Assembly (NCBI GenBank): GCA_015689685.1
Contig: WVSL01000011.1
Location: 1-64,000 of the forward strand
Length of the DNA: 64,000 bases
Direction of reading: 5' to 3'
Source: Rhodobacterales bacterium HKCCE2091
Lineage (GTDB): Bacteria; Pseudomonadota; Alphaproteobacteria; Rhodobacterales; Rhodobacteraceae
Under the pieces are notes generated by a model that was not told the DNA's origin, searched no databases, and saw only the letters and a program-made list of their open reading frames with translations. A program made the position numbers and the translations under genes. Numbering within the stretch: the first letter of the stretch is position 1; the number at the start of each line of letters is the position of its first letter. Positions 17,129 to 25,582 of the stretch are shown here, in pieces.

Positions 17129-17518
17129 ATGGAGACCGATCCCGCCCTTTTCGAAGCCGGCCCGCCGACGCGCCCCTCGTGGCCCGCGATCCGCGCCGGC
17201 CTAGGCCAGCGCTGCCCGAACTGCGGCACGGGCCACCTGTTCTCGAGCTACCTGAAGCTCCACCCCGCCTGCCCTCACTGCGGCGAAGACCTTAGCCATG
17301 CCCGCGCCGATGACGGGCCGGCCTACCTGTCGATCCTGGTGACGGCCAAGCTGCTCGGCACGCTGATGCTGTCGGTCTACATGGCGTGGCAGCCGCACCC
17401 CGTCGTGCTGGCGACGATGTTCTGCGTCGGCGCCACCGCGATGGCGCTGTTCCTGCTGCCCCGTTTCAAGGGAATGATCGTGGCGATCCAATGGGCGAAC
17501 CGGATGCACGGCTTCTAG
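17129..17518 (+). CDS. DUF983 family membrane protein
   Basis: Protein of 129 residues. The N-terminal region has two CxxC pairs (RCPNCGTGHLF and ACPHCGEDL) forming a probable zinc ribbon, followed by two membrane helices (about 65-110). This is the DUF983 pattern; function unknown. The ATG at 17129 follows a weak ribosome site. The NUDIX gene starts inside it in another frame, so the two are probably co-translated. Confidence 0.85.
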   Translation: METDPALFEAGPPTRPSWPAIRAGLGQRCPNCGTGHLFSSYLKLHPACPHCGEDLSHARADDGPAYLSILVTAKLLGTLMLSVYMAWQPHPVVLATMFCVGATAMALFLLPRFKGMIVAIQWANRMHGF

Positions 17519-18174
17519 ATCGCTCGGCGCTGCGCGACGCGGCGACGACGATCGTGATCCGCGATGCGGACACCCGGCCGCGAGTCCTGATGGGCCAGCG
17601 CGGGGCGGGTGCGGCATTCATGCCGTCGAAGTTCGTGTTTCCCGGCGGCGCTGTCGATGCCGCGGACGAGACGGTTCCGCTGTCGCGCGCCCTGCCCGAC
17701 CCTGTCCGCAACGCGCTTGCGACGCGTTCCGACCGCGCGCCCGAGGCGCTGTTCGCCGCCGCGGTGCGGGAATTGTGGGAGGAAACCGGGCTTCTGCTCG
17801 GGAACGCGGGCGACTGGGCCGATCCGCCGAAGGGATGGCGCAGCTTCGCGGCGACCGGCAACCTGCCCGACGGGGCCCATGCCACCTACGTCTTTCGCGC
17901 GATCACGCCCGCCGGCCGCCCGCGCCGGTTCGACGCGCGTTTCTTCCTCGTGGACGCGGGCGACCTGTCTTCCGACCCCGACGACTTCAGCCGCGCCGAG
18001 GATGAACTGAGCCACCTGCAATGGGTGCCGCTCGACGAGGCCCGGTCCTTCGACATGCCCTTCGTGACCGAGGTCGTGCTGGCCGAGATCGAGGCGCGGA
18101 TGGACGGTCGCGGCGTTCCCGGCGTGCCGTTCTTCGACAATTCGACGGAGGTGAGCCGGTTCCTGCGGCTCTGA
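17491..18174 (+). CDS. NUDIX hydrolase
   Basis: Predicted hydrolase of nucleoside diphosphates linked to another moiety, possibly CoA- or NAD-type substrates. The catalytic helix reads AAVRELWEETGLLL, the REUxEExGU part of the Nudix box. The leading FPGGAVD is separated from it by an insertion of about 25 residues, as in the NUDT7/NUDT19-like group. Length from the ATG at 17491 is 227 residues. That start overlaps the DUF983 gene by 28 bases in a different frame; there is no later start that keeps the first beta strand (AATTIVIRDAD). The protein ends 16 bases before the stop of the convergent AEC transporter. Confidence 0.85.
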   Translation: MGEPDARLLDRSALRDAATTIVIRDADTRPRVLMGQRGAGAAFMPSKFVFPGGAVDAADETVPLSRALPDPVRNALATRSDRAPEALFAAAVRELWEETGLLLGNAGDWADPPKGWRSFAATGNLPDGAHATYVFRAITPAGRPRRFDARFFLVDAGDLSSDPDDFSRAEDELSHLQWVPLDEARSFDMPFVTEVVLAEIEARMDGRGVPGVPFFDNSTEVSRFLRL

Positions 18175-18190
18175 CGCGCGCCCGGCGACG

Positions 18191-19117
18191 TCAGAGGAAC
18201 AGCCGCTCCCCGAGCCCGATCCAGAACGGCATCGTGGCGAAGGAGGCGAGGGTCTGCACCGTTATCATCGCCGCCATCAACGGCGCGTCTCCGCCAAGCT
18301 GGCGCGACAGCGTGTAGGCCGCGACGCCGGTCGGCAACGCACCGAAGATGAGCGCGACCTGCGCCTGCATCGGCGGCAGACCGAGCAGCATCGCGAAACC
18401 GAGGATCGACAGCGGGAAGACGACGAGCTTGCCGATCCCGGCCCAGACCATCGGCCAGAGATCCGCGGTCATGCCCCGGATCTTCAGGTTCGCACCGACG
18501 CACATCAGCATGATCGGCAGCGCGGCGTTGCCCATGATCCGCAGGGAATCGTGCAGCACCGGCGCCTCGCCCAGTCCCGCGAGGTTCCACAGGAGCGCCG
18601 CGAGGATGGCCAGGATCAGCGGGTTGGTGACGAGGTTCTTCGCCGCGCCCATGACCGCGCCGCCGCCTGCGCGCGGCAACATCACCGCGAAGGCCGAGAC
18701 GACGGTGAGGTTTACGACGGGTACAAGGACGGCGGCCCCGAGCACGGCGATCTGGAGCGCCTCCGGGCCGTAGAGAGCCTCGGCCACGGCGAGCGCGATG
18801 AAGGTGTTGAACCGCCCCGCCCCCTGCATGACCGAGGTGCCGACCGCCCCGCCCCGGCGCAGCAGGATCGCGGCGACCAGGCCGAATGCGAGCCCGGCGA
18901 AGAACCCGGCATAGAGGACGACCGAGTAGCGGCCGAGCCCCGCGCCGGTCAGTTCGGCGGTGGAGATCTGGGTGAAGAACACCGCCGGCATCAGCACGAA
19001 GTAGACCAGCCGGTCGTTGAGGTTCCAGAATTCCAGCGACGGGATGCCGCCGCGCCTGAGCGCGTAGCCGGTCAGGATCAGGACGAAGATCGGCGCGATG
19101 GCAAGCGTGATCTGCAT
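18191..19117 (-). CDS. AEC (auxin efflux carrier) family transporter
   Basis: Integral membrane protein of 308 residues with about ten hydrophobic segments in two halves and the family pattern LNDRLVYFVLMPAVFF near the N terminus and NAALPIMLMCVGANL in the second half. AEC proteins export organic anions or similar small metabolites; the substrate cannot be read from sequence. Its ATG follows the stop of the EamA gene by one base, so the two transporters are co-transcribed and probably coupled. Confidence 0.85.
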   Translation of the reverse strand: MQITLAIAPIFVLILTGYALRRGGIPSLEFWNLNDRLVYFVLMPAVFFTQISTAELTGAGLGRYSVVLYAGFFAGLAFGLVAAILLRRGGAVGTSVMQGAGRFNTFIALAVAEALYGPEALQIAVLGAAVLVPVVNLTVVSAFAVMLPRAGGGAVMGAAKNLVTNPLILAILAALLWNLAGLGEAPVLHDSLRIMGNAALPIMLMCVGANLKIRGMTADLWPMVWAGIGKLVVFPLSILGFAMLLGLPPMQAQVALIFGALPTGVAAYTLSRQLGGDAPLMAAMITVQTLASFATMPFWIGLGERLFL

Positions 19118-19118
19118 G

Positions 19119-20030
19119 TCAGAACGTGCCCGCGAAGATGATGACCAGCGAGAACACGATCAGCCCGATGCCCGCGATCTCCTTCAGGCTCGATTTCTCG
19201 TGGAGCCAGAAGGCGGAGAACAGGAAGGTGAAGACCAGTTCGACCTGGCCAAGCGCCTTGACGTAGGCCGCGTTCTGGAGCGCGAAGGCGGTGAACCAGC
19301 CGAGCGATCCGAGCATCGACGTGATGCCGACGAGGCCGGAAATGCGCCAGCTTCGGCACACCCGCCCGATCTCTCCGCGCTCGCGCAGGGCGAGCCACGC
19401 GCCGAGCGTCAGCGTCTGCACCGCCGTCGCCGCCGCCAGCGACACCGACGCGCGGAGGAAGGCGTCGCCGCTGTCGAGCGACAGCGCCGCGCCCCGGTAG
19501 CACACCGCGGAGACGCCGAAGATGATGCCCGAGGCGAGCCCGTAGCCGGAGGCCGGGTTGAAGATGCGCCGGCTCCACGGCAGCCGAGTTTCAGAAGCCG
19601 GCGGATCGGACAGCAGCACGACGCCGGCGAAACCCACGGCGATGGCGGCGACGAGCCAGCCCGAGACGGTCTCGCCCAGGATCAGGAGCCCGAAGAGCGC
19701 GGTCAGGATGACCTCGGTCTTCTTCAGCGTGATCCCGACAGCGAAATTGCGATGCGCGAACAGGGCTACGACGCACATGGTCGCGACGATCTGGCAGATG
19801 CCGCCGGTGACCACGTAGCCCCAGAACCCCGGCCCCGCCATCGGCATCGCCTGTCCCGACACAGCGCGGTACGCGAAGGCGAGGATCGCGACCAGCGGCG
19901 CGGAGTATAGGAACCGGGCCCAGGTCGTTCCGGCGGTCGAAAGCTCCGTCACCTTCAGGTGCCGCTGCAGCAGGAACCGTAGGTTCTGCATGAAGGCGGC
20001 GAAGATGGTGACGGGTATCCAGGCGGGCAT
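19119..20030 (-). CDS. EamA/DMT superfamily transporter
   Basis: Membrane protein of 303 residues with ten predicted helices arranged as two EamA repeats, drug/metabolite transporter type. Typical features are the GETVSGWLVAAIAVGFAGVVLL end of the first repeat and the EKSSLKEIAGIGLIVFSLVIIF end of the second. Likely exports a small metabolite. It is the first gene of a two-gene transporter unit with the AEC carrier; the desaturase upstream ends 35 bases before it on the same strand. Confidence 0.88.
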   Translation of the reverse strand: MPAWIPVTIFAAFMQNLRFLLQRHLKVTELSTAGTTWARFLYSAPLVAILAFAYRAVSGQAMPMAGPGFWGYVVTGGICQIVATMCVVALFAHRNFAVGITLKKTEVILTALFGLLILGETVSGWLVAAIAVGFAGVVLLSDPPASETRLPWSRRIFNPASGYGLASGIIFGVSAVCYRGAALSLDSGDAFLRASVSLAAATAVQTLTLGAWLALRERGEIGRVCRSWRISGLVGITSMLGSLGWFTAFALQNAAYVKALGQVELVFTFLFSAFWLHEKSSLKEIAGIGLIVFSLVIIFAGTF

Positions 20031-20065
20031 GGCCTGCTATCGGCCCTGCCGCGGGGATCCGCAAG

Positions 20066-20941
20066 TCAGCTTTCGGGCCAGAGCGGGTGCGGAACCGGGT
20101 CCTTCGCCTTGAACAGGTAGCGGCGGAAGATCTCGGCGTAGCTGCGATACCGGTAGCCGCAATTCCGGGCGAGGTACTTTTCGCGATTGGCGAAGTAGAT
20201 GCGCGGCAGGCGGTACCACGGCACGCGTGGGTGCATGTGGTGAACGACGTGCAGGTTGTTGTTGAGGAACAGGAAGGCGAGCGGGCCGCGGTCCTCGATG
20301 ATGACGGTGCGGCCGCGGGCGCGTTCATGCGCCTGGTGTTCGAGGAAGGTGCGGATCTTCAGGATCGACAACCCGGCATAGGCCGCGATCAGGTAGGCCC
20401 AGACCGGCATCGGCGCGACGACGACGATCGCGACCACGGGCACGCAGAGCGCGAGATGCCAGAGCCAGCCGCGCAGCACCCCCGGTTGCCGGATCGCGGC
20501 GATGTCGGCGGCCATGAAGGTCACCTGCCCGATCACCGGCCCGAGCAGAAGCCGCCCCAAGAGCGTGTTGTTCGCCTTCAGGATCAGTCGCGCCGCGAGC
20601 GGCAGCCGCGCCCATTCGGACGGATCGAGGTAGTTCGACTCCGGGTCGTCGTAGGGATCGGTGAGGGTCGCGTCCTGGTGGTGCGCGAGGTGGGTGTCGC
20701 GGAAGCGCAGATAGGGAATGGCGAGGTTCAGGCTCGGCGCGACCAGCAGCTGCGACCACTTCCGCGACGGCAGGGGGTGGCCGTGGATCACCTCGTGCTG
20801 GAGCGAGGATTGCAGCGCGATGGCCAGCGCGGTGACGGCGATGCCGAGCGGCAGCCAGATCACGGACAGCAGGGTTATCCCCAGTGCATATGCAGCATAG
20901 CAGGCTGCAAGCAGCCAGACCGTCGGCCATTCGACGCGCAT
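20066..20941 (-). CDS. Fatty acid desaturase family protein
   Basis: Membrane di-iron enzyme predicted to introduce a double bond or hydroxyl group into an acyl chain. The three His boxes are present: HEVIHGH (about residue 50), HLAHH (about 85) and NNLHVVHH (about 230), between four or more hydrophobic segments. The length of 291 residues fits the family. The ATG at 20941 is chosen over the TTG one codon upstream. It is divergent from an XRE-type regulator. A long palindrome in the shared AT-rich spacer suggests that regulator controls it, which would fit membrane-lipid adjustment. Confidence 0.9.
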   Translation of the reverse strand: MRVEWPTVWLLAACYAAYALGITLLSVIWLPLGIAVTALAIALQSSLQHEVIHGHPLPSRKWSQLLVAPSLNLAIPYLRFRDTHLAHHQDATLTDPYDDPESNYLDPSEWARLPLAARLILKANNTLLGRLLLGPVIGQVTFMAADIAAIRQPGVLRGWLWHLALCVPVVAIVVVAPMPVWAYLIAAYAGLSILKIRTFLEHQAHERARGRTVIIEDRGPLAFLFLNNNLHVVHHMHPRVPWYRLPRIYFANREKYLARNCGYRYRSYAEIFRRYLFKAKDPVPHPLWPES

Positions 20942-21025
20942 CAAGACCCCATCAATGTCGAAAGTGAGTGAATGAACTCGACCAACTATCTATCAGTCAT
21001 TGATTTTTTCAGGCAGTCGGGGTTG

Positions 21026-21053
21026 TCTAAACACAAAGTCACTTTTGTTTAGA
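21026..21053. promoter_or_regulatory. Palindromic operator between desaturase and XRE regulator
   Basis: Near-perfect inverted repeat: left arm TCTAAACA then C then AAAGT, centre C, right arm ACTTT then TGTTTAGA. The arms match in all 13 positions, with one extra base in the left half. It ends ten bases before the regulator ATG at 21064. A possible -35 (TTGTCT, 21024-21029) and -10 (TTTAGA, 21048-21053) overlap it, so binding would block the regulator promoter. Its position also suits control of the divergent desaturase. Confidence 0.7.
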
Positions 21054-21063
21054 AAAATCACAG

Positions 21064-21927
21064 ATGGTGCACCTACCCGACAAGAGGCAACGGGCGGAAC
21101 TGTTCCGGCAGCGGATGGCAGGCGCGATGGCGCTGTCCGACACCTCTCGTGCTGCACTTGCGAGGGCGATCGGGATCGACCGGTCGACCATCAGCCAGAT
21201 CCTCGGTGCGCAGGATGCCCGCCTGCCCGGGGCGCACGTGGTGGCGGGCGCGGCCCAGGCGCTCGGCGTCTCCGCCGACTGGCTCCTGGGGCTGACCGAC
21301 CGGCCGGAACAGGCCGGGCAACTCCTGTCGACGACGCTCTCGATCTCCGAGACCGGGCGGGCGACGGATGTCGACGACCAGATCTTCGCCTGGCACGAGG
21401 AAGCGAAGGGCTACAAGATCCGCCACGTCCCCGCGACCCTGCCCGACATGCTGAAGACGACGGCGATGATAGAGTGGGAATACCGCCCCACCTTCAACCA
21501 GTCGCCCGATTCGGCGATCGCGGTGGCGGAGGCGCGGCTGGAATGGATGCGGTCCACGACCTCGGACTACGAAATCGCGATCCCGTTCCACGAGCTCCTG
21601 GCGCTTGCGGAGGGCTCCGGCTATTACCACGGGCTGGACCCTGCCGTTCGGCGCGCTCAGTTCGACTGGCTGATCGAGGTCTACGACCAGCTCTATCCGA
21701 CCCTGCGCATCTTCGTGTTCGATGCCCGGCGCGTCTTCTCCGCCCCCCTGACGGTGTTCGGTCCGAAGATCGCGGCGATCTACCTGGGCCGGTTCAACGT
21801 CGCGTTTCGCGACCGCGACCGGGTGCAGGCGCTGACCCGTCATTTCGACTGGCTGATCCGAGAAAGCCTGTCCTCGGCACGCCAGGTGCCCGAATTGATG
21901 GCCGAGCTGAGGGGCCGCGTTCCATAA
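21064..21927 (+). CDS. XRE-family transcriptional regulator
   Basis: DNA-binding regulator of 287 residues. The N-terminal helix-turn-helix (about residues 10-80) is LARAIGIDRSTISQILGAQDARLPGAHVVAGAAQALGVSADWLLG in outline. The long C-terminal part (about 110-285) has no motif I recognise but contains aromatic-rich stretches (DYEIAIPFHELL, YYHGLDPAVRRAQFDWLIEVYDQLYP) suggesting a ligand-binding or dimerisation domain. The start has no clear ribosome site because the operator palindrome ends ten bases before it. Likely autoregulated and likely to control the divergent desaturase. Confidence 0.82.
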   Translation: MVHLPDKRQRAELFRQRMAGAMALSDTSRAALARAIGIDRSTISQILGAQDARLPGAHVVAGAAQALGVSADWLLGLTDRPEQAGQLLSTTLSISETGRATDVDDQIFAWHEEAKGYKIRHVPATLPDMLKTTAMIEWEYRPTFNQSPDSAIAVAEARLEWMRSTTSDYEIAIPFHELLALAEGSGYYHGLDPAVRRAQFDWLIEVYDQLYPTLRIFVFDARRVFSAPLTVFGPKIAAIYLGRFNVAFRDRDRVQALTRHFDWLIRESLSSARQVPELMAELRGRVP

Positions 21928-22244
21928 CGTCAACGAAAGCCGAATTAACTGAATCTTAAGACAATCGGCACCGAAAAACCCGATTGCCACCTGTTGCCGG
22001 TCCAAGATTCACCCGATTCCGGGACAATGATCGACCTACGGCCCCGATGGGCCCTGGGGAAGGTCGATGGTCTCCGGGTAACGAGTTGCAATCTCCCACA
22101 CGAATGCGCAAGGCGCCGGCCGGGCCTCCCCGACATGGGTCCGATCCTGTGCCATCCCCCGCGGCTCTTGCCGGTGTGGCGCCGGCAAGCGGGGTGCGCC
22201 TGGCCCGGGCCGGTGGTCAGCCCGGGCCAATCATCCCCCGCATC
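21928..22244. other. Convergent intergenic region rich in inverted repeats
   Basis: No gene is supported. Three strong stem-loops are visible. The first is CAATCGG at 21962-21968 with CCGATTG at 21980-21986. The second is a nested structure with ATCGACCT at 22030-22037 pairing AGGTCGAT at 22061-22068 around an inner GGCCC/GGGCC stem. The third is TGGCCCGGGC at 22201-22210 with GCCCGGGCCA at 22220-22229. They sit between two converging stop codons and may serve as terminators for both strands, although none has a long T-run. Confidence 0.5.
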
Positions 22245-23312
22245 TCAGCCCTTCGGCGCACCGACGTGCCGCCCGGCCCCGTCCGGCCAGGGCAATCCCG
22301 CTTGGGCCCCGGCCGCGCGTGACAGCCACGCCCCGACATCCGCGCGCGGCAATGCAGTGCGGCGGGTCGCCAGGTCGACATGGAGCAGCAGTTGCTCGCC
22401 GGTCGCGGCCAGCGTCCCGCGCGCGGACAGTTCGTGCCAGAGATGCAGGCGCTTGCCCTCTGCCGCGATCACCCGGGTCGTGACCTCGATCCGGTCTCCG
22501 ATATGCACTTCGCCGATATGGCGGATGTGGGTTTCGACGGTGAAGACCGAATGCCCCTCCGCCACGCAGGCCGCGTCCATCCCGGCCCAGGCCAGCAGTC
22601 GGTCGGCCCCGTCGGAGAAGGCGGTGAGGTAGCGCGCCTCGTTCATGTGGCCGTTGTAGTCGACCCAGTCGGGCGGCACCTGGCGGGCGACGGTGACGGG
22701 CGGGACCGACAGGTCGGACGGCGCCGTCGGCGAAAGGCGCGCCTCGTGGGCGGCTATGGCCACGCCGGGACCGGCCCGGCGGGCCTTCAGCGCGCGAAGC
22801 GCCGCGACCGCGGCCGCGACGTCGCCCCCACATGCCGCCATGACCGATCGCGAGGTATCGGGGGCCGATCCGACGTCCATCCCGATACGGTCCAGCACCG
22901 CCTCCGCCGCCGATCGGTCCGTCGACGCATCCCGGATCAAGGCGCCCGGCAGCAGCCATGCCGGAGAGCAGAGCTCCAGCGCGAGGAACGCGCCTCCCCG
23001 GTCCGGTTGCCCGACGATGAGCGTGACGCACCCTTCGTGCGGGTCGCTGAAGTGGTCCGGCGCGTGGGCCATGACGACCGCGTCGGCACTTGCCACGGCG
23101 GCGTCCGGGCTCTCGGCGCGGATCAGCTTGCCTTCCGGGGGAAGCCCCACGTCGTAGAGCGCCGGAAGCGCCGCACGCGCCCGGTCCAGTTCCTCGCCGA
23201 TCCGCGCCTCCACCGTCGCATCGGCGACGACGGCATCGCAGCCCATCAGGAGCACGCGGGCGCCGAGTTCCGGCGCCGCGTTCTCGACCCCGAAGATGGC
23301 GATCCGCGTCAT
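22245..23312 (-). CDS. Eroded carnitine-dehydrogenase-like domain fused to a hotdog thioesterase
   Basis: A 355-residue protein. The C-terminal part (about 205-345) is a 4HBT hotdog thioesterase with WVDYNGHMNEARYL, and in this family context probably hydrolyses betainyl-CoA. The N-terminal 200 residues are related to L-carnitine dehydrogenase: they keep RAALPALYDVGLPPEGKL (47-64) and the closing ALRALK...AHEA, both shared with the intact enzyme at 4023-4973. But the Rossmann glycines are gone (IAIFGVENAAPELG), the catalytic HPFNP loop reads ELCSP, and most of the helical catalytic domain is missing. The first half therefore should not oxidise carnitine. Bifunctional dehydrogenase-thioesterase proteins of about 490 residues are known; this looks like a shrunken descendant. 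The ATG at 23312 follows the stop of the aldo/keto reductase gene by one base. Confidence 0.8.
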   Translation of the reverse strand: MTRIAIFGVENAAPELGARVLLMGCDAVVADATVEARIGEELDRARAALPALYDVGLPPEGKLIRAESPDAAVASADAVVMAHAPDHFSDPHEGCVTLIVGQPDRGGAFLALELCSPAWLLPGALIRDASTDRSAAEAVLDRIGMDVGSAPDTSRSVMAACGGDVAAAVAALRALKARRAGPGVAIAAHEARLSPTAPSDLSVPPVTVARQVPPDWVDYNGHMNEARYLTAFSDGADRLLAWAGMDAACVAEGHSVFTVETHIRHIGEVHIGDRIEVTTRVIAAEGKRLHLWHELSARGTLAATGEQLLLHVDLATRRTALPRADVGAWLSRAAGAQAGLPWPDGAGRHVGAPKG

Positions 23313-23313
23313 C

Positions 23314-24360
23314 TCAGTACGGCATCGGGTGGGCGCGGTGCGCCGTGTCGATCTCGGCCAGCACCTCGTCGGACAGCGCCAGGTCACGGCCGTCGAGGAT
23401 GCGCGCAAGCTGCTCGGTGCTCGACGCGCCGATGATGCTGGAGACCGGGAACGGGCGCGACAGGGTGAAGGCGATGGCCATCTGCACCGGGTCGAGGCCG
23501 TGCCGCTCGGCGATCTCGAGGTAGGCGGCGACCGCGTCGAAGACCCGGCCCGTAACACGCCCGCCGAGGTTCGGCACCGCGGACATGCGCGAGCGGTCCG
23601 GCACGGCGCCGCCCTGGTACTTGCCCGTCAGAAGCCCCGCGGCCAGCGGCGAGAAGGCGAGCAGCGTCACGTCCTCGTTCATCGCCAGTTCCGCGAGGTC
23701 GGTGTCGTAGAGCCGGCAGAGCAGCGAATACTCGTTCTGGATCGAGGCGATGCGGGGCAGGCCCCTGTCCTCCGACAGCCGCAGCCACTGCGCGGTGCCC
23801 CAGGCGCTTTCGTTCGAGAGGCCGAGCGCGCCGAGCTTGCCCTGCGCGATCAGGTCCGCCGCGGTTTCCAGGATCGCCTCCATGTGGGCGAGCGTCGCCG
23901 CGCGGTCCTGCCCGCTCGGGTCGTAGGTCCAGTTCTGGCGGAAGTGGTAACTGCCCCGGTTCGGCCAATGCAGCTGGTAGAGGTCGATGTGGTCGACCTG
24001 AAGGCGGCGAAGCGAGCCCTCGAACGCCTCGCGGAAGGTCTCGGGCGTGATGTCCTGCCCGACGCGGACGAAGCTCTCGTTCTTGCCGCTGACCTTCGTC
24101 GCGATCCGGTAGGCATCCCGGTTGGAGGGCGACTGCGCGATCCAGCGGCCGATGATCTCCTCGGTTCCGCCCACGGTCTCGGGCGACACCGGGGATGTCG
24201 GGTACATCTCGGCGGTATCGAGGAAGTTCACCCCGGCCTCGGCGGCCACCGAAAGCTGCCGGTGGGCATCGGCCTCGTTGGTCTGGGTGCCGAAGGTCAT
24301 GGTGCCGAGGCAGATGTCGGTGACGCGAAGTTCGCTGCGTCCGAGCGGGATGCGCTGCAT
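23314..24360 (-). CDS. Aldo/keto reductase
   Basis: NADPH-dependent oxidoreductase of 348 residues in the AKR superfamily, resembling the Tas/YghZ type. The catalytic set is visible: D and Y in LDTAEMYPTS (about 47-56), K in ATKVSG, and H in DLYQLHWPNRG. Cofactor-binding residues lie in SSIIGASSTEQL near the C terminus. The substrate cannot be read from sequence. The ATG at 24360 has AAGGA six bases upstream. It is followed one base after its stop by the thioesterase fusion gene, so the two are co-translated. Confidence 0.9.
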   Translation of the reverse strand: MQRIPLGRSELRVTDICLGTMTFGTQTNEADAHRQLSVAAEAGVNFLDTAEMYPTSPVSPETVGGTEEIIGRWIAQSPSNRDAYRIATKVSGKNESFVRVGQDITPETFREAFEGSLRRLQVDHIDLYQLHWPNRGSYHFRQNWTYDPSGQDRAATLAHMEAILETAADLIAQGKLGALGLSNESAWGTAQWLRLSEDRGLPRIASIQNEYSLLCRLYDTDLAELAMNEDVTLLAFSPLAAGLLTGKYQGGAVPDRSRMSAVPNLGGRVTGRVFDAVAAYLEIAERHGLDPVQMAIAFTLSRPFPVSSIIGASSTEQLARILDGRDLALSDEVLAEIDTAHRAHPMPY

Positions 24361-24474
24361 GTGTGATCCTTGGGGAATGTCCGTCGACGGCCAGACTAGA
24401 GCGCTGCCCCCGGGGTGCAAGACCCGCGACCGGACAGCGGCGCCCCCGCCGGGACCGATGCCGGCGTCCGCGGC

Positions 24475-25500
24475 TCAGCCCTTCCGCAGTTCGGGCGCGA
24501 CCTTGGTGCCGAACAGCTCGATCGCCTTCATCATCTCCGCGTGCTCGATCACGCCGATCGCCATCTGCACCGACACCCGGTCGAAGCCCAGATCCTCCTT
24601 GAACGACAGGATCTTGTCGGCGACCTGCGCGGGGCTGCCGACAAACATCGCCCCTTCGGGCCCGGTCTCGGCCTCGAACCGTTCCCGCGTCTGAGGCGCG
24701 AACCCGCGTTCGCGGCCGATCTGGTTCATCACCTGGGAATGGGCGGGGTAGAAGATGTCCTTCGCCCTTTCCGTCGTCTCGGCGACGTAGCCGTGGACGT
24801 TGAGCGACACCCGCGCTGCGTCCTCGTTGCCGGCCTGTTTCGCGGCGCGGCGGTAGAGGTCGGTCAGGGGTGCGAAGCGGCGTGGCTCGCCGCCGATGAT
24901 GGCGACCGCCATCGGCAGGCCGAGACCGCCCGCGCGCACCGCGCTCTGCGGCGTGCCGCCGACCGCGATCCAGATCGGAAGTTTCTCCTGCACCGGGCGC
25001 GGGTAGAGGCCGAGGTGATCGACCCGTTGCGTGAACTTCGTCCCCGGCCAGTCGAGCCGCGCGCCGTCATTGGCCGCAATAAGCATCGCGAGCTTTTCCT
25101 CGAACAGCGCGTCGTAGTCCTTCAGGTCGTAGCCGAAGAGCGGGAAGCTCTCGATGAAGCTGCCGCGGCCGACCATGATCTCTGCCCGGCCGTTCGACAG
25201 CCCGTCGAGCGTCGCGAAATCCTGCCAGACCCGGATCGGATCCTCGGAACTCAGGACCGTCACGGCCGATGTCAGGCGGATGTTCCGCGTCGCCTGCGCT
25301 GCGGCCGCCAGCACGACCGGGGGCGCGGACACCGCGTAGTTCGGGCGGTGATGTTCGCCGAGGCCGAAGACATCGACCCCGACCTCGTCCGCCAGCGCGA
25401 TTTCCTCCACGAGGTTTCTCAGCCGCGTGGGGTGATCGACCTTCGCCCCGGTTTCGGGGTTGGTGCCGACGTCTCCGAATGTGAACAGCCCGACTTCCAT
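24475..25500 (-). CDS. LLM-class flavin-dependent oxidoreductase (luciferase-like)
   Basis: Luciferase-like monooxygenase fold, 341 residues, expected to use FMNH2 or F420-type flavin. Signature segments are VFGLGEHHRPNYAVSAPPVVLAA in its first half, GRAEIMVGRGSF, and YPRPVQEKLPIWIAVGG. The natural substrate is unknown. The ATG at 25500 has AAGGAG upstream. It follows metG on the same strand with 82 bases between; the spacer holds a small hairpin (GCACAG, CGC, CTGTGC at 25561-25575). Confidence 0.88.
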   Translation of the reverse strand: MEVGLFTFGDVGTNPETGAKVDHPTRLRNLVEEIALADEVGVDVFGLGEHHRPNYAVSAPPVVLAAAAQATRNIRLTSAVTVLSSEDPIRVWQDFATLDGLSNGRAEIMVGRGSFIESFPLFGYDLKDYDALFEEKLAMLIAANDGARLDWPGTKFTQRVDHLGLYPRPVQEKLPIWIAVGGTPQSAVRAGGLGLPMAVAIIGGEPRRFAPLTDLYRRAAKQAGNEDAARVSLNVHGYVAETTERAKDIFYPAHSQVMNQIGRERGFAPQTRERFEAETGPEGAMFVGSPAQVADKILSFKEDLGFDRVSVQMAIGVIEHAEMMKAIELFGTKVAPELRKG

Positions 25501-25582
25501 TACGATCTCCTTTGCCCGCACAGATGGCGCGCCGGATCGGTCCGCGACAGGCCGCGCGGCGCACAGCGCCTGTGCGATGGCG

